Assembly (NCBI GenBank): GCA_032768795.1
Contig: CP136496.1
Coordinates: forward strand, 124,001-188,000
Direction: 5' to 3'
Origin: Tremella fuciformis
Lineage: Eukaryota; Basidiomycota; Tremellomycetes; Tremellales; Tremellaceae
Length of the DNA: 64,000 nucleotides
This document shows, in pieces, positions 51,519 to 62,500 of this stretch. The notes beneath the pieces are model-generated. The model did no database searches. It had not been told where the DNA came from and worked only from the letters and a program-made list of their open reading frames with translations. A program made the position numbers and the translations under genes. The stretch's first letter is position 1. Each line of letters opens with the position of its first letter.

Positions 51519-51959
51519 CTACCCGACATGTGATGGGGCTGCGCACCTGCAGTTTGTGACACCCAGAGAGAAGGTGCACTTACAACCTTTCATTATTGCG
51601 GCATCCGTCGAAGCCACAGTTTCGAAGCCTGCTGTGGAGCGTTGTGTCATGGCTTGTGAGAGTACCGCGGCACCGTGCAGGTGTTTCACGAGGTTCGAAA
51701 GCTGCACCAGCTTGATAAGAAAGCTCTGCGTGGCTAGCCGCTGGCTTCGTTGGAGCGAGTACTCCGATTCCGTGGCTTCGGAGGGCAGGATCTCCGGCGA
51801 AGACGCTGGCCTGGAACTGTCACTCGGGCTCATGGGCGTCTCATTATCGGTGGCTCGCTCTGAGGAGTCCATGTGGGGCAATTGGCGTGTGCGCCCGGGT
51901 GTAGGGTCTTGAAACAAACGGATGGGTTGAGGGGAAGAGACACTGCCTTGCGACGTCAA
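51519..51959 (-). CDS. Hypothetical protein, 146 aa, low confidence
   Basis: A 146-codon frame starting MTSQGSVSSPQPIRLF with a Ser/Pro/Glu-rich N-terminus and a helical, Cys-containing C-terminus (KGCKCTFSLGVTNCRCA). A possible GTAGCA donor near its end could extend it into downstream frames. No homology recognised; it may be a chance frame. Confidence 0.3.
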   Translation of the reverse strand: MTSQGSVSSPQPIRLFQDPTPGRTRQLPHMDSSERATDNETPMSPSDSSRPASSPEILPSEATESEYSLQRSQRLATQSFLIKLVQLSNLVKHLHGAAVLSQAMTQRSTAGFETVASTDAAIMKGCKCTFSLGVTNCRCAAPSHVG

Positions 51960-52603
51960 GCTTTCGTAGATGAGACGCCCTCCACGCCTCTTGCCAATGC
52001 AGCTGGCTTCCCTTCATGTCGCCTATAGCGATGGAAGGGGCTGGGCAATTGGGAAGAGCTCATTTGCGATCCTATTTGCGATTTTAAGCCGCAAAGAACA
52101 AGTGTTCAAACCATGTGATTCACTTAAGATCCTGACCGGGGACAGCCCTTGACATGCATGTCACCATTCCCACATCAAATGTATAGGCTGTCAGGTTAGC
52201 CACCCCCATTTTCCGAGTATGTCGACTACCTGCGCAGGCTGCAGTGGACACTCTCAACGAGGGAAGGCATATGTTGCCCGAACGCTAGACGGATGGTGGT
52301 CCAACCGCCCGGTGCAACACTGCCACTCACTGACCGATCTGCGTGACGAGTAGTGCATAGCCTGCTCTTGGACCGTCTCTGTCTGCTGCCGAGCAGCTGC
52401 ACTTGTCTCTCTCGGTCATGGTGTTGCGCAGCTCCGTTAGCTTCAGCTTCAAGGGGAAATGACCGGAAGGCCGACCCTCCTTTCATCGAAATGGGGCGCA
52501 TCGCATGCGTGCACAGATATACTGATGGAGATTATATGAGCCGGGCGTACCGATGTCCATCGCAAGCTCTCATCGGAAGCAGTGTGACCGCAAGAACCCA
52601 AAC

Positions 52604-53132
52604 ATGCTCGCCAGGGTCCATCTCGCCGCCGTCCTGCCACTCCTCGCTACCGTGCTTGGCGCCCCCGACCCAAAAGGGGCTCCCGGCAAGACCGACTCGG
52701 GCGTTGTCGAGCGCCAGGACACCGGCACCTTCTTCGGCGTCGGCACTTATACATACGTGACGATCAACGGGGTCAAGAAAGGGCACGCCCCCGGCGCGCC
52801 GTCCGAGATCTTCGACCTGGGTTCCGGTCCGCTGGACAATCTCGAGGTGACCATCGCCGCTTACGATGGGGCTACGGTCGGCACCGTGAGTCCTTCTTTC
52901 TCTGTCGCTCTTTTTCGTGGATATCCCGAGCGATGAGCGCTCTGTGAGACTCGCACACAGGGAGCTGTCTGACGCCCAGTGCACCCTGTCTGGCACCCCA
53001 ACTGGCGCCGCGCTTTTCACCTCGGACTCGAGTGGCTGTTATGCCCGTGCCGAAGCGGACGGAACACAGGCGAGCGATGGGATCACCATGAACTGTGACC
53101 CGAAGCCGGAGGGCTCCCTGTGTGCAGCTTGA
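52604..53132 (+). CDS. Small secreted protein 1 of a six-gene array, 144 aa
   Basis: Exons 52604-52885 and 52980-53132 (intron 94 nt, phase 0). Signal peptide MLARVHLAAVLPLLATVLGA, then a propeptide-like stretch ending near VVERQ. Family core: TGTFFGVGTYTYVTINGVKK, IFDLGSGPLDNLEV and, directly after the intron, CTLSGTPTGAALF, GCYARAEADGTQ, DGITMNCDPKPEGSLC. Four conserved Cys in exon 2 probably make two disulfides. Short mature domain (~100 aa), probably beta-rich. Function unknown; candidates are a secreted effector, adhesin or cell-surface protein. The start was fixed by the signal peptide. Confidence 0.8.
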
Positions 53133-53639
53133 TTCGGAAGGCGCGGGAACGACAGGGTTCGTAGCACATGCACAATCTGGTATATCTCGCCTTCGTCCTA
53201 AGCGTCCGCGGACGTGATCGAGCAGAACGCCCCCGTAGCATAGTCCTACAGTATATGTGCCAGCCGAGCAGGCGTGGGCAGTTCTGAACAGGCCATGGTG
53301 TCTGCCTGCCTTGCCCCTAACGGAACGCACGACCCCTTCGCTGTCATCGCCCCTTTGACTCTCGACCCCCAGCACTGCTCTATCGGTCACGAGCATCGCC
53401 AAGAACGGCACACCCCGGCGGCCCCTCTAGATCAAAGGAACTCCAACCTGGGACGCGTCAGATGCACAGCTGTCACTAGCCTCGGCATAAGGGGTGATGG
53501 CCGAGAGCCCGCGCTTCCTTTCTCTAAGACGGGCTGTTCATCAGAGCCAAACTGTAGATATAAAAGACCCAAGGATGAACCGCACGACTTGCCGCTCACT
53601 CAGTCTTACTCGAGTAACCTTTTTCGCTCCCACTCGAAG

Positions 53640-54150
53640 ATGATCAGCAAATACCAGCTCGCTGCGGTCCTGCCCATGCTCGCCCTCGCCCTCGGCGCCC
53701 CCAGCCCGGCAGTCGCCAGCGATGGCGGAAGCCTCGCCTCTCGCCAAGCCACGGGCACCTACTTTGGCGTCGGCGCCGACAGCTACGTGACTATCAACGG
53801 AGTGAACAAGATGTACACGCCTGGCGTGTCGCAGAGCTTCGACTTGGGCTCGGGCCCGCTGGACAATGTTGAGGTGATAGTCGGAGAGCTGGGTGGTGTG
53901 ACCATCGGCACGGTGAGTCGCGTCCCCACATTATAAACTTGCCAGCTCAAAAATATCACACTGGGTGGCTATGAAGGCAGAGTAGCATGCTGAATGGCAG
54001 TGCACCTTGTCCGGCACTCCAACTGGTCCGGCCCTTTTCATCTCGGGCGATGGCGGTTGTTATGCGCGCGCCTCGGCGGATGGGACTCAGTCGAGCAACG
54101 GCGTCACTATGACCTGCGATCCTGTCCCATCTGGAGCGCCGTGCGCTTAA
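53640..54150 (+). CDS. Small secreted protein 2, 140 aa
   Basis: Exons 53640-53912 and 54001-54150 (phase 0 intron, 88 nt). Signal peptide MISKYQLAAVLPMLALALGA; core TGTYFGVGADSYVTINGVNK, FDLGSGPLDNVEV; exon 2 CTLSGTPTGPALF, GCYARASADGTQSSNGVTMT, CDPVPSGAPC. It is the closest sibling of protein 1, and both start the array side by side. A TATAAA-like ATATAAAAG at ~53557 lies 80 bp upstream of the ATG, as expected for a strongly induced gene. Confidence 0.85.
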
Positions 54151-54626
54151 GCAGTCTGGCCCGCCTCACGCCGACGTGGGCACCCTGTACGTGGTAGTGA
54201 TTAGCGCATGTTGCAACCAATGTATCGCCTCTTGTTGCTCCCTAAGGCGCGTCGAACTCTGATTCATGGTGTTGCATTCGTCAATCATCGAGACATGTGT
54301 TGACGGCGGCCGGGATGATCACTCGCTCACCATTGAACTCCAGCCTCTGACCTTTGACAGCCAGAAACAGTCTCCGGGCGACCACTTTGCTTCACCGAAA
54401 CCCGAAGGTGGACTGCGCGGATGCCACGTTCCCATAGCTCTATCTCACGTTCGCGCCAAGCTGTGTCCCAGATGACTACCCCACGACTGACAAATCCCCC
54501 AATTCTCACGCCTTCGCGATCCCATCTCTCGAGCTCGTGCACACGCCACATATTCAATACTGACAACTGGCTTGTCAGATAGCTACCCGCCGAACAGTAT
54601 CCAAAGATCCGAGAAGCATCCGAATA
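54151..54626. other. Intergenic, promoter of secreted protein 3
   Basis: 476 bp between tandem genes; no further coding sequence seen. Confidence 0.35.
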
Positions 54627-55149
54627 ATGCGCCACTTCGTCTCTCTCTTCAGCATTTTGTCCCTGCTCTCGGCTTCTGCAGGCCTGGCAATGCCAGGTAG
54701 CACCACAAACGAGCCGCGATTGGCGGGCGGCTCATGGGCTGCAGCGCTCGAGGATGTTGCCGGACACAATAAGACCTACATCGATATCGGCTTGAACGTC
54801 GCCGTCACCATCAACGACAAGAAGAAGGCCTGTAGCAAAACTGGCGACTACGACAATTGCGTCTACACACTGGCTGCCGAACAGACCAATGGCACCGCGT
54901 TCATTATCACCTGGACGGGCGACAACAGTGACCCGCAGCAAGCCAAGGTGCGTCGCTCGGATTCTTCCAGACTGAACAATCGGGCTGACTTACGCGCAGT
55001 GCGTCTTCATGGGCCACCCGACTGGGGAGGCGGAGTTTGCTGCAGACGCCTCATCTTGTTTCTTGCGCTCAGTAGCGGACGGTACCAATCGTAGCCACGG
55101 CGTGAGCTTCGGGTGCGATCCGACACCGTCTGGCGGTCTCTGCCATTAG
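54627..55149 (+). CDS. Small secreted protein 3, 156 aa
   Basis: Exons 54627-54947 and 55000-55149 (phase 0, 52 nt). Signal peptide MRHFVSLFSILSLLSASAGL. Core NKTYIDIGLNVAVTINDKKK, then ACSKTGDYDNCVYTL with two extra Cys shared with protein 4. Exon 2: CVFMGHPTGEAEF, SSCFLRSVADGTNRSHGVSF, GCDPTPSGGLC. N-glycosylation sequons are present (NKT, NGT, NRS). Confidence 0.85.
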
Positions 55150-56129
55150 CCTACTAATGTATTTCTCGACTATTGTATCCAGAGCAACCAGTAGTTTGCA
55201 TGTCATGTGCTCCTATATACGCACTGGGACGGGGGAGATGGGGCGTCGACCTTGATCAGGTTTCTGCCCATAAGCGTGATTGGCCCGGAAGGAGACAAGA
55301 TCGGCCACTCCGGCCCGTCTTCCCAGCGCGTTGTACGGTCCCCACCACACCTTTCACAGATCCTTTGATTCTTCCACAGACACGCTTCTGACAGCCTTGT
55401 AACGGGCGCATGTGAGGAGGCATGTGTTCTATGCGGGTTCTTTCACAGACGCGTCGTCTTTCCTTTCTCGTATATACGAGAGTCCCAGTCTCCCTTTGGC
55501 ACGGGGCCTTGGCGGGGCGAGATTTTTCGCACGGGGCAGATTGAGACGTGCACTCGCGTATATAGGGTCCCAATGGACGCACCCAGGCCAATCTTTAACC
55601 GCACCCATATAGAAGATCGCCGCCTCCTAGTTTGCCCGCAAGTCATCTCTGACGCTTCAAAATTGTACCATCTTGAGATGCATGCTGCACCCGTTTGCAT
55701 GCCAGATTTGAGCGCTCTAGCTGCATGCATGCACGAATTATTGGCTGCTGCAGGAAACCGCCCAAAAATGCGGAGATTGACATGATCTCCGGAGGTCCCG
55801 CGCGCACAGAGTGCCACAAATCCACTATTTCACCCTCTACCTGCTGGAGCATGCAATCTGGCTTTTCAACAGCTGGAAAAGGTGTGCATGTATCAAGAGC
55901 AGATGCAGGGCATGCTGCAGCTCTTCTCTGAGGCAAAAACCATGCATGGGACACAAGAAATGAGCTCCCGGCGTTTCTCGGAGGGTGCGGTTAAAGATTG
56001 GCTCGGGTGCGCCCATTGGGACCCCGTATATATGAGCGAGCCCGTGGTCTGTCAGCACCCGCAGTCCGCAGCGTTGAGACTGACAACTGTGCCGTCGGCA
56101 GTATCATCCCCCAAGCCTGCCAAGAAATC
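55150..56129. promoter_or_regulatory. Intergenic with a ~46-bp inverted repeat containing TATA elements
   Basis: Arm 1 (55561-55606, TATAGGGTCCCAATGGACGC ... CCAATCTTTAACCGCACCC) and arm 2 (55983-56030, GGGTGCGGTTAAAGATTGGC ... CCATTGGGACCCCGTATA) are inverted copies with few mismatches, about 380 bp apart. Arm 2 lies 100-150 bp upstream of the ATG of secreted protein 4 and carries its TATATA. Arm 1 looks like a mirror-image copy of the same core promoter pointing the other way, with no gene left to drive. Confidence 0.65.
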
Positions 56130-56705
56130 ATGCGCTACTTCTCTGCTCTGACCTTACTGTCCCTGGCGGCGGTACAGTCAGTGCTGGCACGACCCACCGA
56201 CACCGCCGACGGAATCCAGCCCACGCCCGTGGCGTACAAGCTCGCTCTGTCCAGTATCGACGAAATCACCGACATGGTTTACATCGGCATCGGGCTCGGT
56301 GTGACCCTGGAGCTCAACGGCAAAAACACGACTTGCGGCAACATCGACGACTACGACAACTGCATGTACACCCTACCGGCCAACTTAACCGACGCGAATC
56401 AATTCGGTCTCTTGTGGTACGACGACGGCAAGCCAATGTGGAACCAGGTAAGCCTGCCGCCTGGGATCTTCAAGGCAATGCTCATGTGGTAGTGTGGGTT
56501 CAGCGGCCGTCCCAGTAATGGGACCGCAGAGTTCACGACGGAAGCCTCGCAGTGTTGGATTCGCTCGATGGCAGATGGCACGGCGGAGAGTTATGGAGTT
56601 ACGGTTGTGTGCGCCAAACAGAGCGAGGGCGGGCCGTGCAAGCAACCTGTGACCTCTAGTGCCCCTTGGACTAGCGAAGTCCTACACCCCACATCAAAGG
56701 CCTAA
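56130..56705 (+). CDS. Small secreted protein 4, 176 aa
   Basis: Exons 56130-56447 and 56493-56705 (phase 0, 45 nt). Signal peptide MRYFSALTLLSLAAVQSVLA. Core VYIGIGLGVTLELNGKNTTC, then GNIDDYDNCMYTLPANLT. Exon 2: CGFSGRPSNGTAEF, QCWIRSMADGTAESYGVTVV and CAKQSEGGPC, then a 20-residue Ser/Pro tail. Proteins 3 and 4 form one subgroup (Gly-x-x-Asp-Tyr-Asp-Asn-Cys). Sequons NTT, NLT, NGT. Confidence 0.85.
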
Positions 56706-56914
56706 AATCTTTTGCCGTATGAGCCGTGTCTTCCCTGCTGTCTCGCTCATGTATTTCCATGTACGACTTGCTGAACGTGATCGCCTCCCTACATCTACAA
56801 TTCTCCGGGTGAGACTCGAGTCTACCTTACAAGTCATACATCTTTTGTCTTCGGCTCACGCATGACATAGTCCTACATACTTAGCGTGGACAAGGTGGGA
56901 GATACTATTCCCGG

Positions 56915-57331
56915 TCACTGGGCAAGACTGGAGATGGCAGACTCCGAGGGGACCGGGGACCACACCGAACCGGTCGGCGCAGTCGGCACCGCCCAAGAGA
57001 TGCTCAGCGAGGCGGTAAACTCGCCCTCGGGCGCGGTTGAGTTGTCGTCAGGCGGCCCCTCTTGGAAGTCCCCGCCAGGACCGGTCTCGTTGAAGACTGT
57101 GCCGTTGTTGTCGCCAAAAGTGCCGTTCCAGCCACCGCCCGCAGACATGATCGGGCCGTCCGGCATGTAGACTGAGCCAGACGGCGCGTCGGTTGGCGCA
57201 GCACCCGCGGTGGGCAGCGAGAGTGAGGCGGTGAGGGCGGTGGAGACTGCCGTGTCGTCACGACCTTCCAGGTGCGCTGGGAAGGCCATCGCCAAGAGAG
57301 GCATCAGACCGACGAGGGTGGCAGCGTACAT
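56915..57331 (-). CDS. Secreted Gly/Ser/Pro-rich protein, 138 aa
   Basis: Signal peptide MYAATLVGLMPLLAMAFPA, then a low-complexity mature region rich in Gly, Asn, Thr, Ser and Pro with sequons NGT, NET and NST. No cysteines in the mature part and no conserved core, so it is not a member of the flanking secreted family. Single exon; it runs opposite to its neighbours. Possibly a cell-wall or matrix protein; no GPI signal is evident. Confidence 0.65.
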   Translation of the reverse strand: MYAATLVGLMPLLAMAFPAHLEGRDDTAVSTALTASLSLPTAGAAPTDAPSGSVYMPDGPIMSAGGGWNGTFGDNNGTVFNETGPGGDFQEGPPDDNSTAPEGEFTASLSISWAVPTAPTGSVWSPVPSESAISSLAQ

Positions 57332-57962
57332 TGTGAGCGGAACAAGCTAATGGATGAGCACATCTCTCGTCAGCTCCAGTCGACTGACTGCTTAGCTTCA
57401 GAGCGAGTATATCTTCTCGAGTGGGGTCCAGTCTCGTGGCCGCTGTCATTTATACCAGTTGGCATATGCATCGCCGCGTGAGATTACGACTCTGCAACGC
57501 GTCAGACGCTGCTGCGACACTGCGCTTCTCACCGTGAAATGCCACCTCCCAAGTGCATCCCAGAAAATGACTGCGGCTATCTGCACCGCGTTGCTGCGGC
57601 GCCTTCAAGATCAAAGGAGACAACTGACCCCTTGCGGACTCCCTCCTTCTGTCAAATCGGCATGCGTGCGGCAAAGCAAGCTATCAGAGCACAAAGACAC
57701 GTCGCAGGGCCTTCTCCTTGGTCTCGCAGCTCACCCATGCCGGGCCATCGCCGCAAGCAGCGGGACTCGTCTCGGTCATACTGTACTTTTGAGCCACATC
57801 CGAGGATGCATTTGTGCGCTATGAGCATTGTCTAACTCCCTGACCAGACCGTTCCTGCGGGCTGGTCAACCGATCACTGGTGTCAGGTTTCGGGTCGAGC
57901 TGTCTAATAGATCGCAGAGTGTCCGGTATAGTACATTGCAGGAACAGTCTGGGAAAGCAGGC
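57332..57962. other. Intergenic; no supported gene
   Basis: 630 bp between the promoter side of the secreted Gly/Ser-rich gene and the 3' end of the next minus-strand gene. Short chance frames only. Confidence 0.35.
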
Positions 57963-59448
57963 CTAGGGTTCCAAGCCATCGTCTGTCGAACAATCATCTA
58001 TGAGTGGCTCCTGATTTGGAGGCCCAGAGAGATAGAGGCGAAGTCGTTCGTGCGCAGCGTTCTCGAAGATCTCATGATGCACGCGAAATCGGCGGATCGC
58101 CGATTCTCTGGGGTCTTCCACAACTCCCTTGTCCGCACTCTCTACGCTGTTGTTGATGATCTTCTTCTTCTTCCCCTTCCGGGATTTGGTCTTCGTTGCT
58201 GTGCTTAGCAGCGACTCCTTGGGGATAGTTGGTTTCGTTCTGTGTAGTTAGGCTTAGGCAAGAGATGGGGGGCACGATCGAATCGGCACTCACGCAAGGT
58301 CCAAGAGCGTGCAAACCTCCGGATGCAGCCTGGTGACATCCATTCCCATTGACATTTCGCACCGCGTTGCGGCAATCTCGAGCCTATGGACCGCAAGAAG
58401 TCTTGCTTTCTGTCGCCAGTCAGACCGTTGCTGGGTCTTTTGGTCACCTTGGGCTAGCTTTGTTAGGGTCGCGTACGTGTCAGGCAGCACGCGCCATCGA
58501 GTGTAGTTTGGGTCAGGTCCAGTACGGTCATGCCAGACGACACACTAATGTTGAATGGCGGTACATACGAAATTTGGTGAAAGCGGTTCCCAACCCGCGG
58601 CCGACTATATTGCTGAGCTTACCTTTCAGCCTCCAGTACTGACTCTGGAAAGGGTCTTCGGGGTTCGGGGCGGCTGCTCCCAAAGTCACTACGCCGATGC
58701 TCGTCGAGGGAACGGCTTGTGGACTCGTGGAAGCCGTCGCTCTCTTGTTTGCATGCGCGAATTTGTCGTCCGTCGCCGAGCCCAGAGAAGTCAGCCGAGT
58801 AATTCTCTCCTCATATAGCAATTTCGTCTCTGTGACGAGGTGGAGTATGCTGGATAACAGGCTGGGGACCAGGCGCTGCGCTCTCTCTTCGATTGCACAA
58901 GCTTCTCGGTCCAGTCCAGCTCGGAAGGTCAATGGCCAGGTGAAGCGTAAGCTTTCGAGCGATCCCGAGAGAGCATCAAGGTCTTCCTTGTATGCCTCGG
59001 CCCAAGGGTCGCTCTCAACTAAATTGGCGCTAGCAACTTCATTATCCGACTGCGATGCAGCCTTCGACCTCTTCCTACGCCTTGACCTTTTGCGCGAGGA
59101 CGCTATGGACAGGTCAGTTTCGCTTACGAATCCATGTTCTCTGAGCTGTCTTGATGACAGGGCAGCCTTGTAATTGCGCTTGATTGCTGCTTCGCTGCTG
59201 CTGAAAGCTTTCTGAGCCGCCTGTTGCCTTGAGATAGGGTCTTGTGACATGGCTTGCGAGGCTTTGGTAACCTCCTCGGTGTCTTGATCAACGATCAACG
59301 CCCAGGGCGGTTCATGGGCAGGATGCACCGTGATCGTAGGTTGTGGCGGCTCGACAATGGAGGGTAGGGAAGCATTTGATTTCCTGTTAACGAAAGCATC
59401 AACCAATTCCCAATACAAGCCTTTCCCTTTGTATGTAACGATGACCAA
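57963..59448 (-). CDS. Hypothetical protein, paralog of the gene at 61224-62500
   Basis: Multi-exon. The first exon starts near 59448 (MVIVTYKGKGLYWELVDAFV) and includes a strongly basic cluster (SSRKRSRRRKRSKAA), a possible nuclear signal. An intron of about 60 nt (donor near 58606, acceptor near 58545) is needed to reach WHDRTGPDPNYTRWRVLPD. The C-terminal exons carry HRLEIAATRCEMSMGMDV and LHPEVCTLLDL, then an intron splitting the following Ala codon, then a basic stretch (KTKSRKGKKKI) and ERLRLYLSGPPNQEPLIDD. The last elements match the other paralog: RMEIAATRYKRRAG, LHPHVSRLLTL and LRLYLSSPPSAVPG. No known domain. Exon 1 boundaries are the least certain part. Confidence 0.65.
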
Positions 59449-60343
59449 AAGATTTGCCCCTCTTTGACCTTGGCGCGGACATCAGCTGTAAGGTGTTCAG
59501 TATATCAAGCGAGACATGGCTGGCGGTGCTCCTGGGAAATTGTCTAAGCACCACTGGACTCAGGGTTGATGTACCAGCACAATACTTGCTCCCTCACAAC
59601 TCGTAGTGCTCCCAAGCGTCATTGGCTTCATGGTGTCTATCAAGGTGTCTGAAACGAGCCACCGTCTCGTCCGCAGCCTCCCATCGAAGCTCCTAACAAG
59701 GGAGCATTGCGCAGCGCTGTCCTACAGACGATACTCAAGGATGTAAGTTTCATCCTATCAGAGTGAGTATCACTGGTCGAGAGTATAATTCCCGCTGACA
59801 ACAGTGCACACTCTACGCACCTCAGTCGTCATCCTCTCGCGTCGGACTAGGAGCGTTGGAGCTATTGAGATGGGCGATGTCAGCGCGAGTTTGGTCAAGC
59901 AAGAGAATGGCAAACCTGGATTGAGCGATGACTGGGTAAGACAAGATCCCTTCACGGGCAGTAATGACGTGCGACGGTATAGGTCCTCAGACCTCCTTTC
60001 ATTGGCCGCCGCAGGTCACGTTGTCGCTCGGAGCGAGGGGCGAGCAGTAAAGGAGATCAGTGTTATCTTTGTACATCCATTGAGGGGGCCACATCCTCCG
60101 CCACGTCATGTGTTTCGGCTCCCTTGATGATGCGGTCACGCAAACCAACATACCCCACCAGGGGTCGCTCGTCCAGTCGTATCCCATTGTGCTTGCTAGT
60201 CAAAGGTGTCGCCAGAGGGAGTGAGGATGGGCGCTCACTCAAGCCTTGACAAATGTATATATAGCAGAAAATATCTGGCGTGGCATCGCACTGCTAAGCG
60301 CGATCCACTCAAGGGCATTGCGACATCATTCGTTGTGGGAACG
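59449..60343. other. Intergenic, with an unresolved possible small gene near 59.6-60.1 kb
   Basis: A plus-strand stretch (about 59660-59930) can be read with a GTAAGT...CAACAG intron into a short peptide (GALRSAVLQTILKD, then CTLYAPQ), but I recognise nothing and cannot fix a start. TATATATAG at about 60253 lies 90 bp before secreted protein 5 and is its likely TATA box. Confidence 0.3.
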
Positions 60344-60904
60344 ATGATCAGCTTCGCATTCCTCTCAATTCTGCCCTTCCTGGGAGCTTTGTCGACCAAA
60401 GCCTACCCCGACAGCTCCAAGTTCCCAGCCGTTACTCCACGGGGCAGCGACGACATCGGGTTGTTCATTGGCCTCGGTATCAATACCACTGTCACCATCA
60501 GCGGGGTCACCAAGACCTGTACCTCAGTAGACGACATCGAGGTCTTTGACCTGGGCGAGGGACCTTTCAGCTCACTTCCCATTGAGATAGTGTACAATCC
60601 GCCCGGAACCAGCGGGCCGTTGACACAGATCACTCAAAAAGTCAGTGTTCGGGATGTTGTGCTCGAGAGGGTTTGACCGTACTGACGACAGTGCTCGCTT
60701 TCGGGGACTCCGACCGAGATTTCAATGTTCACCACTATGGCTGGCAGCTGCTTCATCTCGTCTTCCAGCGACGGGAGCATGCAGAGCTACGGCGTCACCC
60801 TCAGCTGTGACAATCAGCCGTCAGGCGGGACGTGTCAGCAGCCACTCAGCGCCACTGGCGATTTACGCCCATTTCCGAGTGCCGTCGTCTCGGCGTCGAG
60901 TTAG
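60344..60904 (+). CDS. Small secreted protein 5, 169 aa
   Basis: Exons 60344-60640 and 60692-60904 (phase 0, 51 nt). Signal peptide MISFAFLSILPFLGALSTKA. Core IGLFIGLGINTTVTISGVTK, TCTSVDDIEVFDLGEGPFSS. Exon 2: CSLSGTPTEISMF, GSCFISSSSDGSMQSYGVTL, SCDNQPSGGTC and a Ser/Pro tail. Shares the Thr-Cys-Thr-Ser segment with protein 6. Confidence 0.85.
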
Positions 60905-61223
60905 TTCTTGCCGGCCAGCGCTGCAAGTCTCTACATCGGCCGATTCATGTACTACAAGAGATAGTTTGACATGTATGATATTCATGACTTATTGAGTGGG
61001 CCGAGTCTGATCTTAGTGTATGTAGAGACAGAGGGCCTTTCGGTCAAAACATGCATGTACGAGAGTCGCCAGTGGCTATCACTCGCCCATAGTTCTTAGC
61101 ACACATGAGTATCCACTGAAAGATGTACAAAGCATCAAATACGAATGAGCTGGGTGCCCAGCGCTATATACACAATAGGTGCAGTCTGTGGACAACGGCT
61201 CGTGTGAAGAGTGCGAGTCGTAT
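60905..61223. other. Intergenic between convergent genes
   Basis: 320 bp; terminators of secreted protein 5 (plus) and of the 411-aa gene (minus) must lie here. No gene. Confidence 0.35.
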
Positions 61224-62500
61224 CTAGGCACTCCCCGGGACTGCCGATGGTGGACTGGAGAGGTACAAGCGCAAGTCCTCCTCTTCCCAGAGCCCTTGAA
61301 GCACATGAGCTTGACATTCGATTTCTTGCTGATGAGAGTCAGCGTATTCAGCATCGGCCGATTCGCTTTCCCAGCTTGCTCGCAAGGATTCCCTATAGTG
61401 TAAGCAAAACCTATCAGCGGGTCAAAGACCTACGAAAGAGTCAACAGCCTGCTAACGTGCGGGTGTAGGTCAATCTGCACACCCGCCCTACGCTTATACC
61501 TTGTGGCTGCGATCTCCATTCGACGACAGGCTAGAGTATAAGAGGACCCCAGCTCAGGTGCCACCCATGAACTGCGTTCTCCCGTGGCTGCCTGGTACAT
61601 GCCTGCCTGATACAAAGAGTGATATTCATCATTGCACACCCGCCAGAGGGAGCACCCCAAGTCGGGTCCGGCTTGATCGTGCCACTTCACGCCAGCAATG
61701 CGAAGCACGTCACTTGTTTTCTCGAAAATGTCTGCAGTCAAGTTCCGTCCGTCTTTGACTTTGGCGATCCAGTGGCACACAAGGGCGGGGATGGGTGTTT
61801 CGTCCTCGGGTGCGTCTCTTGCAAAAGGAAGCGTGAAGCCTCTCCCGCTGTTTTTAGCATTACGAGAGATGATGCTCGTGTTGAGAAGTCCCTGGAGTTC
61901 TGTGACCAGCGTGGACATGCAGTGCAAAAGGGCGGCGGCACAAAGCATTGGCGTCTGCACAGATCGAGAATCCGGATCACTATCCCCAACCGAGGTGACC
62001 TGGGTCCAGACACGAACAAGAGACCTAGCAGCCGCTACAGTAGCACAGGTGGACTCCTCGTATGCCTTCGAAGCATCATTAGGCTTCATCCAATATTGGG
62101 TGCGGGGACTCGATCGAGGTCCGCGGGAGGACGGATCACCCCGTTGCGGCACTTCAGTGCTCCCCGTGCTGCCACCACGAGCACTGACGCTCCTGGCTCC
62201 GTGCGCATTCGAGCGTTGCGTGCTGTTCGACGAGGTAGGCTCTGATTCGCCGGTTCGAAGTTGAATGCACTTCCTGATGGCACGGTCTGCCTGAACAATC
62301 GATTGCCATGCGTCTGTCATTATTTGAGCGCTTGTGATGCTACTGCGGAACTGATGGGTGATGAGAAGTGAATACTGGAAAGACTCTGCGCTGCAGTGGC
62401 AAATCTGGATCTCACTCTCCATTGTTATCGAGACCTCAAAAGGTGCGCTGTGAGCTATTTGATAATATTTTGACAAAAAAGGAGCTCTGTGAGCAAGCAT
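61224..62500 (-). CDS. Hypothetical protein, 411 aa, paralog of the gene at 57963-59448
   Basis: Exons 61434-62500 and 61224-61392 (intron 61393-61433, phase 2); 1236 nt. It starts MLAHRAPFLSKYYQIAHSAP; a later Met (MESEIQICH or MTDAWQSIV) could be the true start. A Ser/Arg-rich disordered segment lies around residues 80-135. The conserved block is KWHDQAGPDLGCSLWRVCND, then RRMEIAATRYKRRAG and DLHPHVSRLLTL, then the intron and an acidic Gln/Glu-rich end LRLYLSSPPSAVPGSA. The paralog is 1.8 kb away on the same strand with secreted protein 5 between them. No known domain; function unknown. Confidence 0.7.

Noticed and set aside
55643..55954. Frames on both strands within the inverted-repeat region
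   Set aside because: They arise from the repeat symmetry and encode nothing recognisable.
59770..60127. Small frames near 59.8-60.1 kb as a gene
   Set aside because: A possible spliced reading exists but without start, family motif or consistent frame; left as unresolved intergenic.
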